From: Tetradesmus obliquus
Taxonomy: Eukaryota; Chlorophyta; Chlorophyceae; Sphaeropleales; Scenedesmaceae
Direction: 5' to 3'
Assembly (NCBI GenBank): GCA_030272155.1
Contig: CP126191.1
Coordinates: forward strand, 5,354,501-5,418,500
DNA: 64,000 nt
Program-made: the position numbers and the translations under genes
Notes under the pieces: model-generated
Databases searched by the model: none
Told to the model about the DNA's origin: nothing
Seen by the model: the letters and a program-made list of their open reading frames with translations, nothing else
Shown here: positions 36,059-45,896 of the stretch, one piece after another
How the letters are laid out: each line of letters begins with the position of its first letter
Position numbering within the stretch: position 1 is the stretch's first letter

Positions 36059-38016
36059 GAGCCCTCGCAATGATGTGTCATGACCATCGGGATTTTGTGA
36101 TGCATGCCATGTGCGGGACCTGCCATTTATTCCCATACACTTTTTTCTGCACCATGTGCATGCATGCTTCGGCCCCCAGCAGCTGTAGGGTGCCTGTCAG
36201 ATGGCATATATCTTTTTGCAGTGAGCTGGAAGCCTTGTTGATGGGGCAGAGCTTCTGCATGGCTGCCCGACTGACCGTGTTTTTTTGAGCTGCAGCTGCT
36301 GCGCCATCTTGGGTCGCGACAGATGCAGCAAAGGCTGTGCTGGCATAGTCAGTCAATTTTTGTCATATCCATCATGATGATGAGTGTAAGGTTTTCCAAA
36401 TGGATCATGATTGCGCCTGCCAACGATGCGGTAGCTGTGTACCTGCTGCTAATACAAAGGTTGCGGATATACACACCTTGCCAGTGCAGTCACTGCACGG
36501 CGTGATACCATGCTGGCATGCCAACCAGTTGTGCAACCTGCAAGTGCTAGACACAGGTGATTGAGAGCTCAGCCACTTTACCATTGTTCAGCAGCCGAAG
36601 CTGCGCCAGTTCACAGCTGCAAAGGCAGCCAGGACCGGGGCTGTAAGTAGTGCAGCAGAAGTACCAGCAGCAGCAGCAGGATACAGGACAACCAACAGCA
36701 GCAGCAAAATCTGCAATCTGGGAGGGAGCAATGAAGTTGATGCCTTTTGTGGCAGCAGCACGAGGCTCTAAGCCTGTCGTTCAGAGCTGTCTGCTGCTGC
36801 GCTGCAACAGCACTTGCAACCGTCAGTAAACAGTAGCCCGCTCCAGCTTTTGTTGCCCTAAATCAGTAGCCATATAGCCACATGCTTTGCTTGGAAGGCA
36901 ATGCTGGACGGGAAAAATGCTGGAAAGGCAGCACCTGGGAAACAGCCTGCTGTGAGGGCATGCTGGAAAGACAGTAGCAGTTGCCGTACACGTACTGCTG
37001 GCAAGCTCAACCACCAGTTACATGGGTTGTGTGTGATACTGCTGACGATGTACGGTATGAAAGCACAAGTCTTGCGCTGGGCAAGCTGGGCTGGTGTAAG
37101 AATACTGGACTTGGGGACGAAGGCCCGTTAACATGGCCTGCCCTGCCTACGTACCAACAAACATGTACCCTAAGACTCAGAGTAACATGCCTGAAGGATC
37201 AAAGTCCATCTACGTAGTTCTACATAGACAGCACACTAGCTCATGGGGCTTCTAGAGTAGTGTTGCGTGCAACACTCCTCCCCACCTAGTGGCTGACTCC
37301 TGGCAGCTAGATGCTACTAGCTGACCTCCATGAACGTGGCCCACGAACACGTCGGCGAGGGGCAGCACCAGCAGACGCTGCTGCTGTGCGACCTGCAAGC
37401 CCAGCCCAGTAGGCGTCAGTAGCTGTGGCAGTGACACCAACTTGCACATGGTTGACAGGATGGCTGGGCTGCTTCATGAGCTGCAAGCATGCTTGCGGGC
37501 ATCTGGCATTCTTCAGCTGCCCTCAGCTGGTGATGCCGCGTTTAAAGCCTGGACATTATTATCTGCGTCTGAGGGTCAAATCGACCTTTGCTTCGGACGA
37601 ACAGTATAAACCATTAGTAACACTGTCGCTGGAGCGCTGGCAGCAAAGCTGGCGGTTGGCGGTTGCACTGTTATGGCGCCACCAGCTTTGAAACAGCCCC
37701 CCAGTCATGGGATGGTCATGGTCGCCAAACAAGTTGGTGTTGCTAGGCAAGATAAAGGTATTTGCTGTAGCGTTGTGCATGTTTGTTGCCAACGGCCGCA
37801 AGCAAGTTGACATTGTGCTCTCGACGTCGTTACTGTGTTGTCGCGATACCTGCATCCGTGCACATCAGGCGTATCAAGGCATTTCAAAGTCACAAATAGC
37901 TGCTAGAAACAAAATCACAGGCATCGCTGCAACAGCCAGGCGTTGCCAAGGACAGCAGCAGCAGAAGCAGCGGCAACAGTAGCGACAGCAGCCCATTACG
38001 ACCCAACTCCTGTACA
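36059..38016. other. Intergenic, 2 kb, with one orphan exon-like fragment
   Basis: No complete gene. On the minus strand 37392-37326 looks like an isolated exon: GCAG acceptor, GTCAGC donor and a GC-rich frame reading LLVLPLADVFVGHVHG. Nothing beside it continues the frame. Confidence 0.4.
36385..36389 (+). terminator. Probable poly(A) signal TGTAA of the coiled-coil gene
   Basis: TGTAA about 330 bp past the stop at 36058. Confidence 0.45.
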
Positions 38017-41000
38017 ATGCCGCCGAGAGATCATAATAGACAGCAAAGTTCGCCCGAAGCAACAGCAGCGCGCCTACACGAACTGCTGCAGGCGCCTGCT
38101 GTTTCACAGCTGCTGCAGCATCCTCCGCCTGGTGCAGCTGCCACGGCCGAGCAGAAAAGGCTGATGACAAGCTGTATTGCTGGAGTCACAAACATCAACA
38201 TGTCAATGCAGATCGAGATCAGCACAGCAGCAGCAGCAACAGCAGCAGCAGTAGCGGGGCGCGTGCTTGGTGTTGTGCTGCGCCACCAAGCGGCCCGCAA
38301 CGCCGCCACCCTCATGGTCTGGGCACAGCAGCAGCCACACCAGCTGCAGATGGGCCTGCTGCAGCAGCAGAGTGCCACCAAGAGGCTGACACCCCATGCT
38401 GCTGTTGTTTGGGCAAAAGGTGCTGCGTGCCTGTCAGCCCTAAGTGGCGCCCTCACCCGCAGCTGCCATGCACCCCCTGACGCCTGCAGTGTTGCGGCCC
38501 TGGCAGCAGCTATGCTGCGGCAGCTGCACCAGTCAGGTGGGTGTTGAGCTATATAGCAGACATGCAACCTCGCAGTTGGTTCCACTGGGGCATGCCTACT
38601 GCTGCTGCTGCTGCTGCTGCTTCTCCTGCATGAACTTGCATGGACGTGCTCGCTCATGCCTAGTGTCTTGTTGAACCATGCCACATAGAGTGTGCTGTTT
38701 GTGCTGAGAGCCTCCACTGCTGCTGCTGCTGCTGCTGCACATGGTCTACAGGTCTGCTGAGCAGCATGCATGCCAGCCTACAGCCACTGGTGCAGACAAT
38801 CATGCAGCAGTGCGACGACACCAACCGCTGGTCACCTGCCCACGAAGCCTTCGACACCGTGCGCACAGTTATGTGGCTGTCGACACAGCTCACAAGAAAG
38901 CACTTGCCCTGGTTCCTGCTGAGCTGATGCGCACTGCCGTGTCCGGGTTGGCGCAGCTGCTGCAGCAGATGCAGGCCTGCGGCCCTGTGCTGGCGGCACC
39001 AGCCACTGGCAGAAGTCCACCCAGCAGAAGCAGCAGCAGCAGCAGCAGCAGCGGCAGCAGCAGCAGCCAGGCGTACCAGGCTTACGCCAAAGCGCAGGTC
39101 ATTGCTGTCCGCTTGCTGTTCAGCTGGTCGCACCTACCTGAAGGGCAGCTTGAGCAAGAGGTTGCAGCAACCCTACAGCAGCTGCTGCGGGATGTAGCAC
39201 TGCAGGAGCTGCTGCTGCAGCAGCTGACAGTGAACACGATGCTGATGCATCGACTGCGTAGCCAGCAGCAGCAGCAGCAGCAGCAGGCGCAGCGCAGCAG
39301 CGGCAGTGGCGACAGCAGCAGCAGCAGCCAAGGTGATCGGCAGCAGCGGCAGCAGCGGCAGCAGCCCCCAATCCCTGCCTGCCATGAGGGAATGCGGCTG
39401 CTGCTGCCAGGCGGCCAGACCTACCTGGACGCAGCAGCAGCTGCTGCTGTGGAAGCTTGGCGCAACCCTCTGCCAGAAGCGTTAGAGCCGTGGTTGGATG
39501 CCACTTACAAGAGCATTACCATGCTTGGCTCCTGCTTACAGCGCCACCTGCGCCACTGCACTGATCACAGCACGCCAGCAACCGCAGCAGCAGCAGTGCC
39601 GCTGCTGGTGCTGTCGCCGGCTGCTGTGCGTCTGGTGCTGGAGCTGCAGCTGCTGGTGGCTGACGTAGCACAGCGGCAGCAACAGCACAGACCGAGGGCG
39701 CTGTCGGTGCTGTACGAGTGCAACACGACGCTCTGCATTCAGGTCCAGCGCTATCTGGCAGTCACAGGCAGCAGCTGCCTGCCGCCTGAGGTGCTGCAGC
39801 AGGCTGGGCTGCAGCTGCTGCAGGCGCTAGCAGCTCCGCTGCAGAAGCTGCAGGTGCACAGCAGGCGAGACCCGCATGCAAAGGACAAGGTTCCGGTTGA
39901 GTCAGGAGCGTATCAGCAGTTGTATGCACTGAGAGCTGCCGCAGCTGGCTTTGCCTCTGCTGATGCTATTGGTGAGTCTGCAGAGGCTGGTGCTGCACAC
40001 ATTGGCATGCAAAGTGTCTGCTTGATCGCGTAGGACGTCACTGCGGCCGGCATGTTGCAATTGCTACAAGTGTGTACACGTACAACCAGCTAGACGACCG
40101 CAGACAACGAACAGGCATAGCAGCTCTATGTGTTTTTGCAAGGGCCACTACCTGTTGTCTTTGACAAGCAGCCACTCCACAACCATGGCTATGTGAAGCC
40201 GCAGGCCAGTTTGTTGCTGCAACTTCGCACGAATGCTACCGGCAGCACCTCTTGCGTGATTGCTCACCATAACAAGCTGCACATACGGTGTCCAAGGCCC
40301 GAGCACTTGCCAAGCTTCGTGCAACACTCAACGGCGTGCGGCTCGTTGCCACTAAAGCCCTTCTGCGTGCTAACACAGCTGTGCCTTCTTGTGTCTGCTG
40401 TAAATATGCACAGCCGCAGAGCCGGTGGGCCAGCTGCCTGACTTGGCAGCAGCACATCCAGAGGCCTACTGCAGCCTCGTCGACTGCTGCGTGCGCTCGC
40501 CGCTGCTGACAGCTGCTGACATGCTGGCAGCTGCACAACTGCTGGAGCATGCTGGCTGCTGCTGTGCTGTGCTCTGTGGAAGGTCTGAGCAACACAGCAG
40601 CAGTGGCTAGCCTGGCATCCGCCCTGACCAGCCTGATCAAGCGCGCAGTGCAGTTCACTAGGGGGGCAGGAGAGCTGCAGGAGCAGCTGACAGCATTAGC
40701 GACACGCGAGCAGCTGGCTGCTGCGGCTTTTCCTGCTGCGGTAGGAAAGATCGTTGAATGGCTGCTGAAAGCGACTGCAAAACACAGCTGCAAAATCTTT
40801 TTGAGCAGCAGCAGCAGCAGCAGCGCCAGCAGCTTTGCTGGCAATGGCAGCAGCAGCCAGGCTGCCGCCAGCGCCGTGCTCCTGCTTGTGGTGCTTGCCC
40901 GCAGCGTGGTGCAGCTGGCAGATGCAGTGGAGGCAGCAGGGTTCCCGCTGCTGCAGATATCATGGCTGGCTAGGCCAGCTTACAACATGGCTTGGACACC

Positions 41001-41688
41001 ATGTGACGGCATGTCAGTTCACTTCGAGGGCATCCCTAGCTTTCTTGCTGACCTCGCCCCCAGTGATTTTTCTCAGACGATGTGGCAGCGTGGTGTGATG
41101 CTCACAATGTGGGGGCTGTGGCAGTCAATGAGGCTTTTGGGGTTGACCGGGGCTGATGCCCAGGCAGCTGCAGCAAGCGGTGCTCAGCAGCTGAGCAGCG
41201 GACAGTTCGGCGATCCTGCAGCCAGCAGCAGCAACAGCCACGGCCGCGCGGCAAGCACGGGCAGCAGCAGCGCTTGCAACAGCAGCAGCCAGCAGGTTTG
41301 CTGGGGCTACCTGCTGCACCTGCGCCAGTCCAGCCGCGAGTGGGCAGCAGCCGTCAGCAGCTTTGAAGCTGGCTTTGGAAAGTTGTTTGAGGAGAATTCG
41401 GAGCCCAGCACGCTTGCAGAGCAAGGCGGGCAGCTGTTCACAGAGAGTTTGCTGTATAGGGGCAGTGTGGAGCTGTGCAGGGCCCTGGCGGCTGCTGCCC
41501 CACTGCCGGTGGTGTGCAACAGCCTCAACTGTCAGAAGCTGGCCGGTGTGAGTGAGGCAGCAGCCGTTGGCAAGGCTTGTGCTGGCTGCATGTGCCGCTA
41601 CTGCAGCCCGGCTTGCCAGACGGACGACTGGCGGCGGCACAAGCGTGCATGCAAGCGCATGGCTGCTGCTGGGGAGGCGTGTGGTTGA
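38017..41688 (+). CDS. MYND zinc-finger protein, copy 1 (reading frame broken)
   Basis: Member of a tandem pair. Exon 1 is 38017-38536; exon 2 starts at 38752 (GLLSSMHASLQPLV) and runs to a donor at 39972; a third exon starts about 40416 and ends at TGA 41688. The C-terminus is a MYND finger: CNSLNC, CAGC, CRYCSPAC, then DDWRRHKRAC, with all zinc ligands present. Such fingers bind Pro-rich partners; the rest is Leu/Ala/Gln-rich helix and unlike anything I know. Two breaks appear. Against copy 2, one base is missing around 38870-38900, so exon 2 would stop at FLLS while LVPAELMRT continues in another frame. A second shift is needed near 40565-40600. I see no intron that could repair either. 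Either a decaying gene or indel errors in the assembly. The exact borders after 39971 are uncertain. Confidence 0.65.
38598..38738 (+). repeat. Two (CTG)n runs in intron 1 of MYND copy 1
   Basis: Runs at 38598-38620 and 38718-38738; the second ends 13 nt before the acceptor at 38751. Confidence 0.9.
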
Positions 41689-42557
41689 AGCGTGGATGTG
41701 GCTTGGTGGCTGGGTCTGATGTTATTGCAGTTGTTTATGGCGGTGGAAGAGCGCGGCCTTGGCTGTATGTATGGGTGTTGCAAGCGCAACATGCTAAGGA
41801 CTTGGGGTGCTACCAAGATAGCAGCAAGTGGGCGTGGCCTGCTTGCTATCGGGGCGTTCTCAGAGCAATGCAGGGCTTGCGCCTGGCGGTGTGCATGGGG
41901 CTAGTCGCTGGTGGCTCGAACAGTGCGGCTAGTGTAGCCTGAGGGTGTGAACGCCGTTGTGCATCTTGATCATGGGCAAGGAAGGTTGTTTGACAGGCTA
42001 GCACTCCTATTGCGCATTGTGAGCAAGGATAGATGTATGGCGAGCAAAATGTGTGGTAACTAGTACGTAACGTCGAGGTGGGGCGCGGATGCAAGGCCAC
42101 CTTGAGCTGCTTGCACACCCCAATGGCGTTCTTCGCCTGCACATCACCTGCCCGTCTGTGTGTCACTGGTGGTGCCGCTCGGGTGCAGGCTTTAGGACTG
42201 CTAGGCAAGCGTCAATACAGCTGAAGGAAGCGTGACGACAAATCAGTGCCCGGCGCTTGCACTGACTTGGCGCCACAGACGCTCACAACCCGCCAAACAT
42301 CAACGGTTGGGCTGCCAAGTACACACTGGTTGTGCGACGATCACATGATACTGGCAGTCATACATTGCTTTTAGTAATGCTGATGACTGACCGCATGCGC
42401 GTGGATACATGTGCTAAACCGTCGACTCTGCTGGTGTTTGCATGACACCTTCGTGAGTGCACACCAAGTGTTTCAGATGGTATTGCAGCGGATCATATGT
42501 AGCAAAACTCACAGTGATGTATAGGGGTTGCTGCAGCAGCTAGGTGTTCAGCCCAAA

Positions 42558-42592
<35 letters not shown>

Positions 42593-42630
42593 CAAAGCTC
42601 TGCAACCGTCTACAGCACCATAAACACGCA
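41689..42630. other. Spacer between the MYND copies
   Basis: No gene. A second orphan exon-like fragment lies on the minus strand at about 42147-42075 (frame reads AKNAIGVCKQLKVALHP). An (AGC)n run at about 42559-42587 precedes the ATG of copy 2. Confidence 0.4.
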
Positions 42631-43649
42631 ATGCCGCCAAGCCGTCAGCATCAGCAGCAAAGTCCTGCTGAGGATGCAGCAGCAAGCCTACACACACTGC
42701 TGCAGGATCCTGCTGTTTCACAGCTGCTGCAGCATTCCCCACCTGGTGCAACTGCCACAGCAGAGCAGAGACAGCTGATGGCAGGCTGTGTTGAGGGAGT
42801 TCAAGATCTGAACAGGGAAGTGCGAGTGGCACTGGGCGAACCAGCTGCAGCAACAGCAGCAGCCGTAGCGGGGCGCGTGCTTGGTGTTGTGCTGCGCCAT
42901 CAAGCAGCCCGCAACGCTGCCACCCTGATGGTCTGGGCACAGCAGCAGCCACAGCAGCTGCAAATGGGCCTGCTGCAGCAGCAGACCGGTGCTGGACTGC
43001 TTACGCCTACTGCTGCTCTTGTTTGGGCTAAGTGTGCTGACTGCCTGACAAAGCTGAGTGGTGTCCTCACCCTCAGCTGCGATGCACCCCCTGAGGCCTG
43101 CAGTGTTGCGGCCCTGGCAGCAGCCATGCTGCGGCAACTGCACCAGTCAGGTGGGTGATGAGAGGCATAAGAATGAGGCAGACTCTGAGGCGCTTGTGCT
43201 TGTTTCTGCGTTGCTTGCTTGCTTGCTGGTGCTGCCGCATGCACACATGTGGTAACCTTAGCATAACTGGTTGAAAGAACGTGCTCCTTCGTGCCATGTG
43301 TTGTGCATTTGCAGGTTTTGACGGTGCTATTTGTGCCGACGTCTAAAATGCTGCTGCTGCTGCTGCTGTGTTGTGCAGGTCTGCTGAGCAGCATGCATGC
43401 CAGCCTACAGCCACTGGTGCAGACGATTGTGCAGCAGTGCGATGACACCAACCGCTGGTCACCTGCCCACCAAGCCTTCAGCACCGTGCACACACTTGTG
43501 GCTGTTATTGACAGCGCTTGCACGAGAGCATGTGTCCTGGTTCCTGCTGAGCTGCTGCGCACTTCCATATTGGCAGTGCTGCAGGTGCTGCAGCAGGTGC
43601 AGGGCGGGCCTGTGCTGGCGGCAGCAGCCACAGGCAGAAGCCTGCCTAG

Positions 43650-43686
<37 letters not shown>

Positions 43687-44761
43687 CAGGCATACCAGGC
43701 GTTTGCCAGAGCTCAATGCACTGCTGCGGGCTTCGTGTACAACTTGGCTTTGGATTCAGAAGCAGGGCAGCATGAGCAAGAGGTTGCAGTTGCCCTACAG
43801 CAGCTGCTGCGGGATGTATCAATGCAGGAGCTCCTGCTGCAGCAGCTGACAGTGAACACGATGCTGATGCATCGACTGCGTAGCCAGCAGCAGCAGCAGC
43901 AACGGCAGCGGGGGCAGCAGCAGCCAGGCTGCTGCAAGCGCCGCGCTCGTGCTCGTGGTGCTTGCACGCAGCGTGGTGCAGCTGGCAGATGCATTAGAGG
44001 CAGCAGGGTTCGAGCTGCTGCTTCAGGCATTGCTGGCTACACCTGCTTACAACATGGCGTGGATGGCTCCGCCTCACAGCATGGCGGTACAGCTTGTGGT
44101 GATCACCGGCGTCAGCTTTGCCTGCACTGAAGACGTGCAGCAGATATGGCAGCGTAACATCATTCTTACGGTGTGGAAGCTGTGGCGGACGCTGGCCTCT
44201 CTGGGGTTGACACGGGCAGATGGCCAGGCAGCAGCAGCAGCTGCTGCAGCAGCCTGCCCTGCCACAGCTGATGCTCAGCAGCCCTGCAGTGGGCAGTCCG
44301 GCGATCCTGCAGCCAGCAGCAGCAGCCACAGCAACGAGGCAGACATGAGCAGTAGCAGCAGCCAGCAGGTTTGCTGGGGCTACTTGCTGCACCTGCACCA
44401 GTCCAGCCTCGAGTGGGCAGCAGCAGTGAAGAGGTTCACTGACGGTGGCCTGGACATGTTGCACGCAGACTGTTTTGAGGCCGCTGGCAGCAGCAGCCCT
44501 TTTGAAGGAAAAAGATGTGGGCAGGTGTTTGAGGGCAGCTTGGATCTGTGCAGGGCTCTGGCTGCTGCTGCGCCGCTGCCTGTAGTTTGCAACAACCCCA
44601 GGTGTGAGAACTTGTGTGGCGGCAGTGAGGCAGCAGCCGTCAGCAGCGGCTGTGTCACCTGCCACTGCCGCTACTGCAGTGCGGCGTGCCAGCAGGACGA
44701 CTGGCGGCGGCACAGGCGCGCATGCAAGCGCATGGCCACTGCTGGGCAGGTGTGTGACTGA
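42631..44761 (+). pseudogene. MYND zinc-finger gene, copy 2, internally deleted and frameshifted
   Basis: Exon 1 (42631-43150) is exactly as long as in copy 1 (520 nt) and similar throughout (WAQQQPQQLQMGLLQQQ in both, with one change). Exon 2 starts at 43379 with the same GLLSSMHASLQPLVQTI and stays open where copy 1 breaks. Shortly after MLMHRLRSQQQQQ (about 43890) it jumps to sequence that in copy 1 lies about 1.55 kb further on (VVLARSVVQLADA). The join lies in a CAG tract and changes frame: upstream it reads CAG (Gln), downstream the conserved frame reads AGC (Ser). Upstream frame runs on to a stop near 44130; the downstream frame stays open to 44761 with an intact MYND finger (CRYCSAACQQDDWRRHRRAC). 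No plausible intron restores the frame. The start ATGCCGCC matches copy 1. Confidence 0.7.
43351..43368 (+). repeat. (CTG)n before the exon 2 acceptor of MYND copy 2
   Basis: About 6 units, 10 nt before the acceptor at 43378, at the same place as the second run in copy 1. Confidence 0.85.
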
Positions 44762-44784
44762 ACAGCCCACACTGCGCTTGGAGT

Positions 44785-44838
44785 ACTGAGCAACACTCAG
44801 TGGGTGAGCAAGTGAGCTCACTTCGCCTCGAGGCGAAG
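44785..44838. repeat. Cluster of three inverted repeats, two of them perfect palindromes
   Basis: Stem ACTGAG / CTCAGT at 44785-44801 with a 5-nt loop; perfect 14-bp palindrome AAGTGAGCTCACTT at 44810-44823; perfect 18-bp palindrome CTTCGCCTCGAGGCGAAG at 44821-44838, sharing three bases with the previous one. Confidence 0.95.
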
Positions 44839-45395
44839 TTGACAGACGCACGTGTTTTGCGGCTGGTTTGAACCTCTGGAAGTTTCTGTCTGTTGCCACT
44901 GGTGTTCGAGTGTCTGGCAATGCCAGATTGACTGCCAGCAACAGCAGGCGTGGCATGCTAAGAGCTATCTCAAAAGGGTGCTTGTTGAAGAGGTATGCAT
45001 GCTGCACTGCATGTGCCTGGCACTGGGCGTTGGTCTGTTGTTGGTTGCCAGCTAGCTGTCATGGTGTCTCATATAGCCTGGCGGCACGCGCGCTCAGCAG
45101 CGCTGTTACTCATCACGATCCAAGGCCAGGGGACATTGTTTACCAGGCTAGCAACGTGTACCAAAGCGCTACATGCACGGCCGATATAATGAGGGTACTC
45201 CGCCAGTTGGCTCACGCCTGGTGCAAGTGATGAGAATGGATTCACAGCCAGCTACTAGCCCTAGGCCTAGTAAACAGGGCCAGGCTGGCCGCATACGTGC
45301 AAGTTCAACAAGTATGCAGAGCAAAAAGAGCATGTGCCACCGCCACCGTGTGGTACGCAGCAGCACATAATGACGATGCTTGAGCACTGCATGTC

Positions 45396-45396
<1 letters not shown>

Positions 45397-45453
<57 letters not shown>
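45397..45453 (+). repeat. (TCA)19 microsatellite
   Basis: Nineteen uninterrupted TCA units outside any gene; the only long non-CAG/CTG triplet run in the window. Confidence 0.97.
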
Positions 45454-45896
45454 CAATCATGTTACCCATCAAGCCACAGCATCAACGCCATCTGCACTGC
45501 ATGTCTTCGCGGTGTCCAAGGCGTCATGCATGGATACAGCCATTTAGTGACCACAAGCAACATTACTACAGCATGCACGACTCACATCTGGCATGCCTGT
45601 GTGACCTTCAAACAGTTTCCACAACTGCGGGATCCGAAGTGATGACCACCACACGTAACTGTCAAAAGGCTCCAACCACACGACCGGCGCTGTCGGGGTG
45701 CAAAAGCAGACCTGTAAAGTACAAACAGCGCTGCAGCCAGAAGCGCATCCAGCACATAGCAACACATCCAGCATCTGCACGCCAACCCTGGCGTGCCACC
45801 TAACTGCAGCAACGGCAGCAGCCAGGCAGTCCCCTTGCATGCTGATACAACGCCTTGCCACGTGTTCGCTGTACATGACACGTCATCGGTGTCACC

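Larger units (their letters stand above)
44762..45896. other. Intergenic: MYND copy 2 3' flank and argC 3' UTR
   Basis: No coding exon. Contains a palindrome cluster right after the MYND stop and a long (TCA)n microsatellite. Confidence 0.5.

Noticed and set aside
38017..44761. A single fused gene covering both MYND copies
   Set aside because: Each copy has its own ATG exon of identical length and its own MYND finger with a stop, so these are tandem copies.
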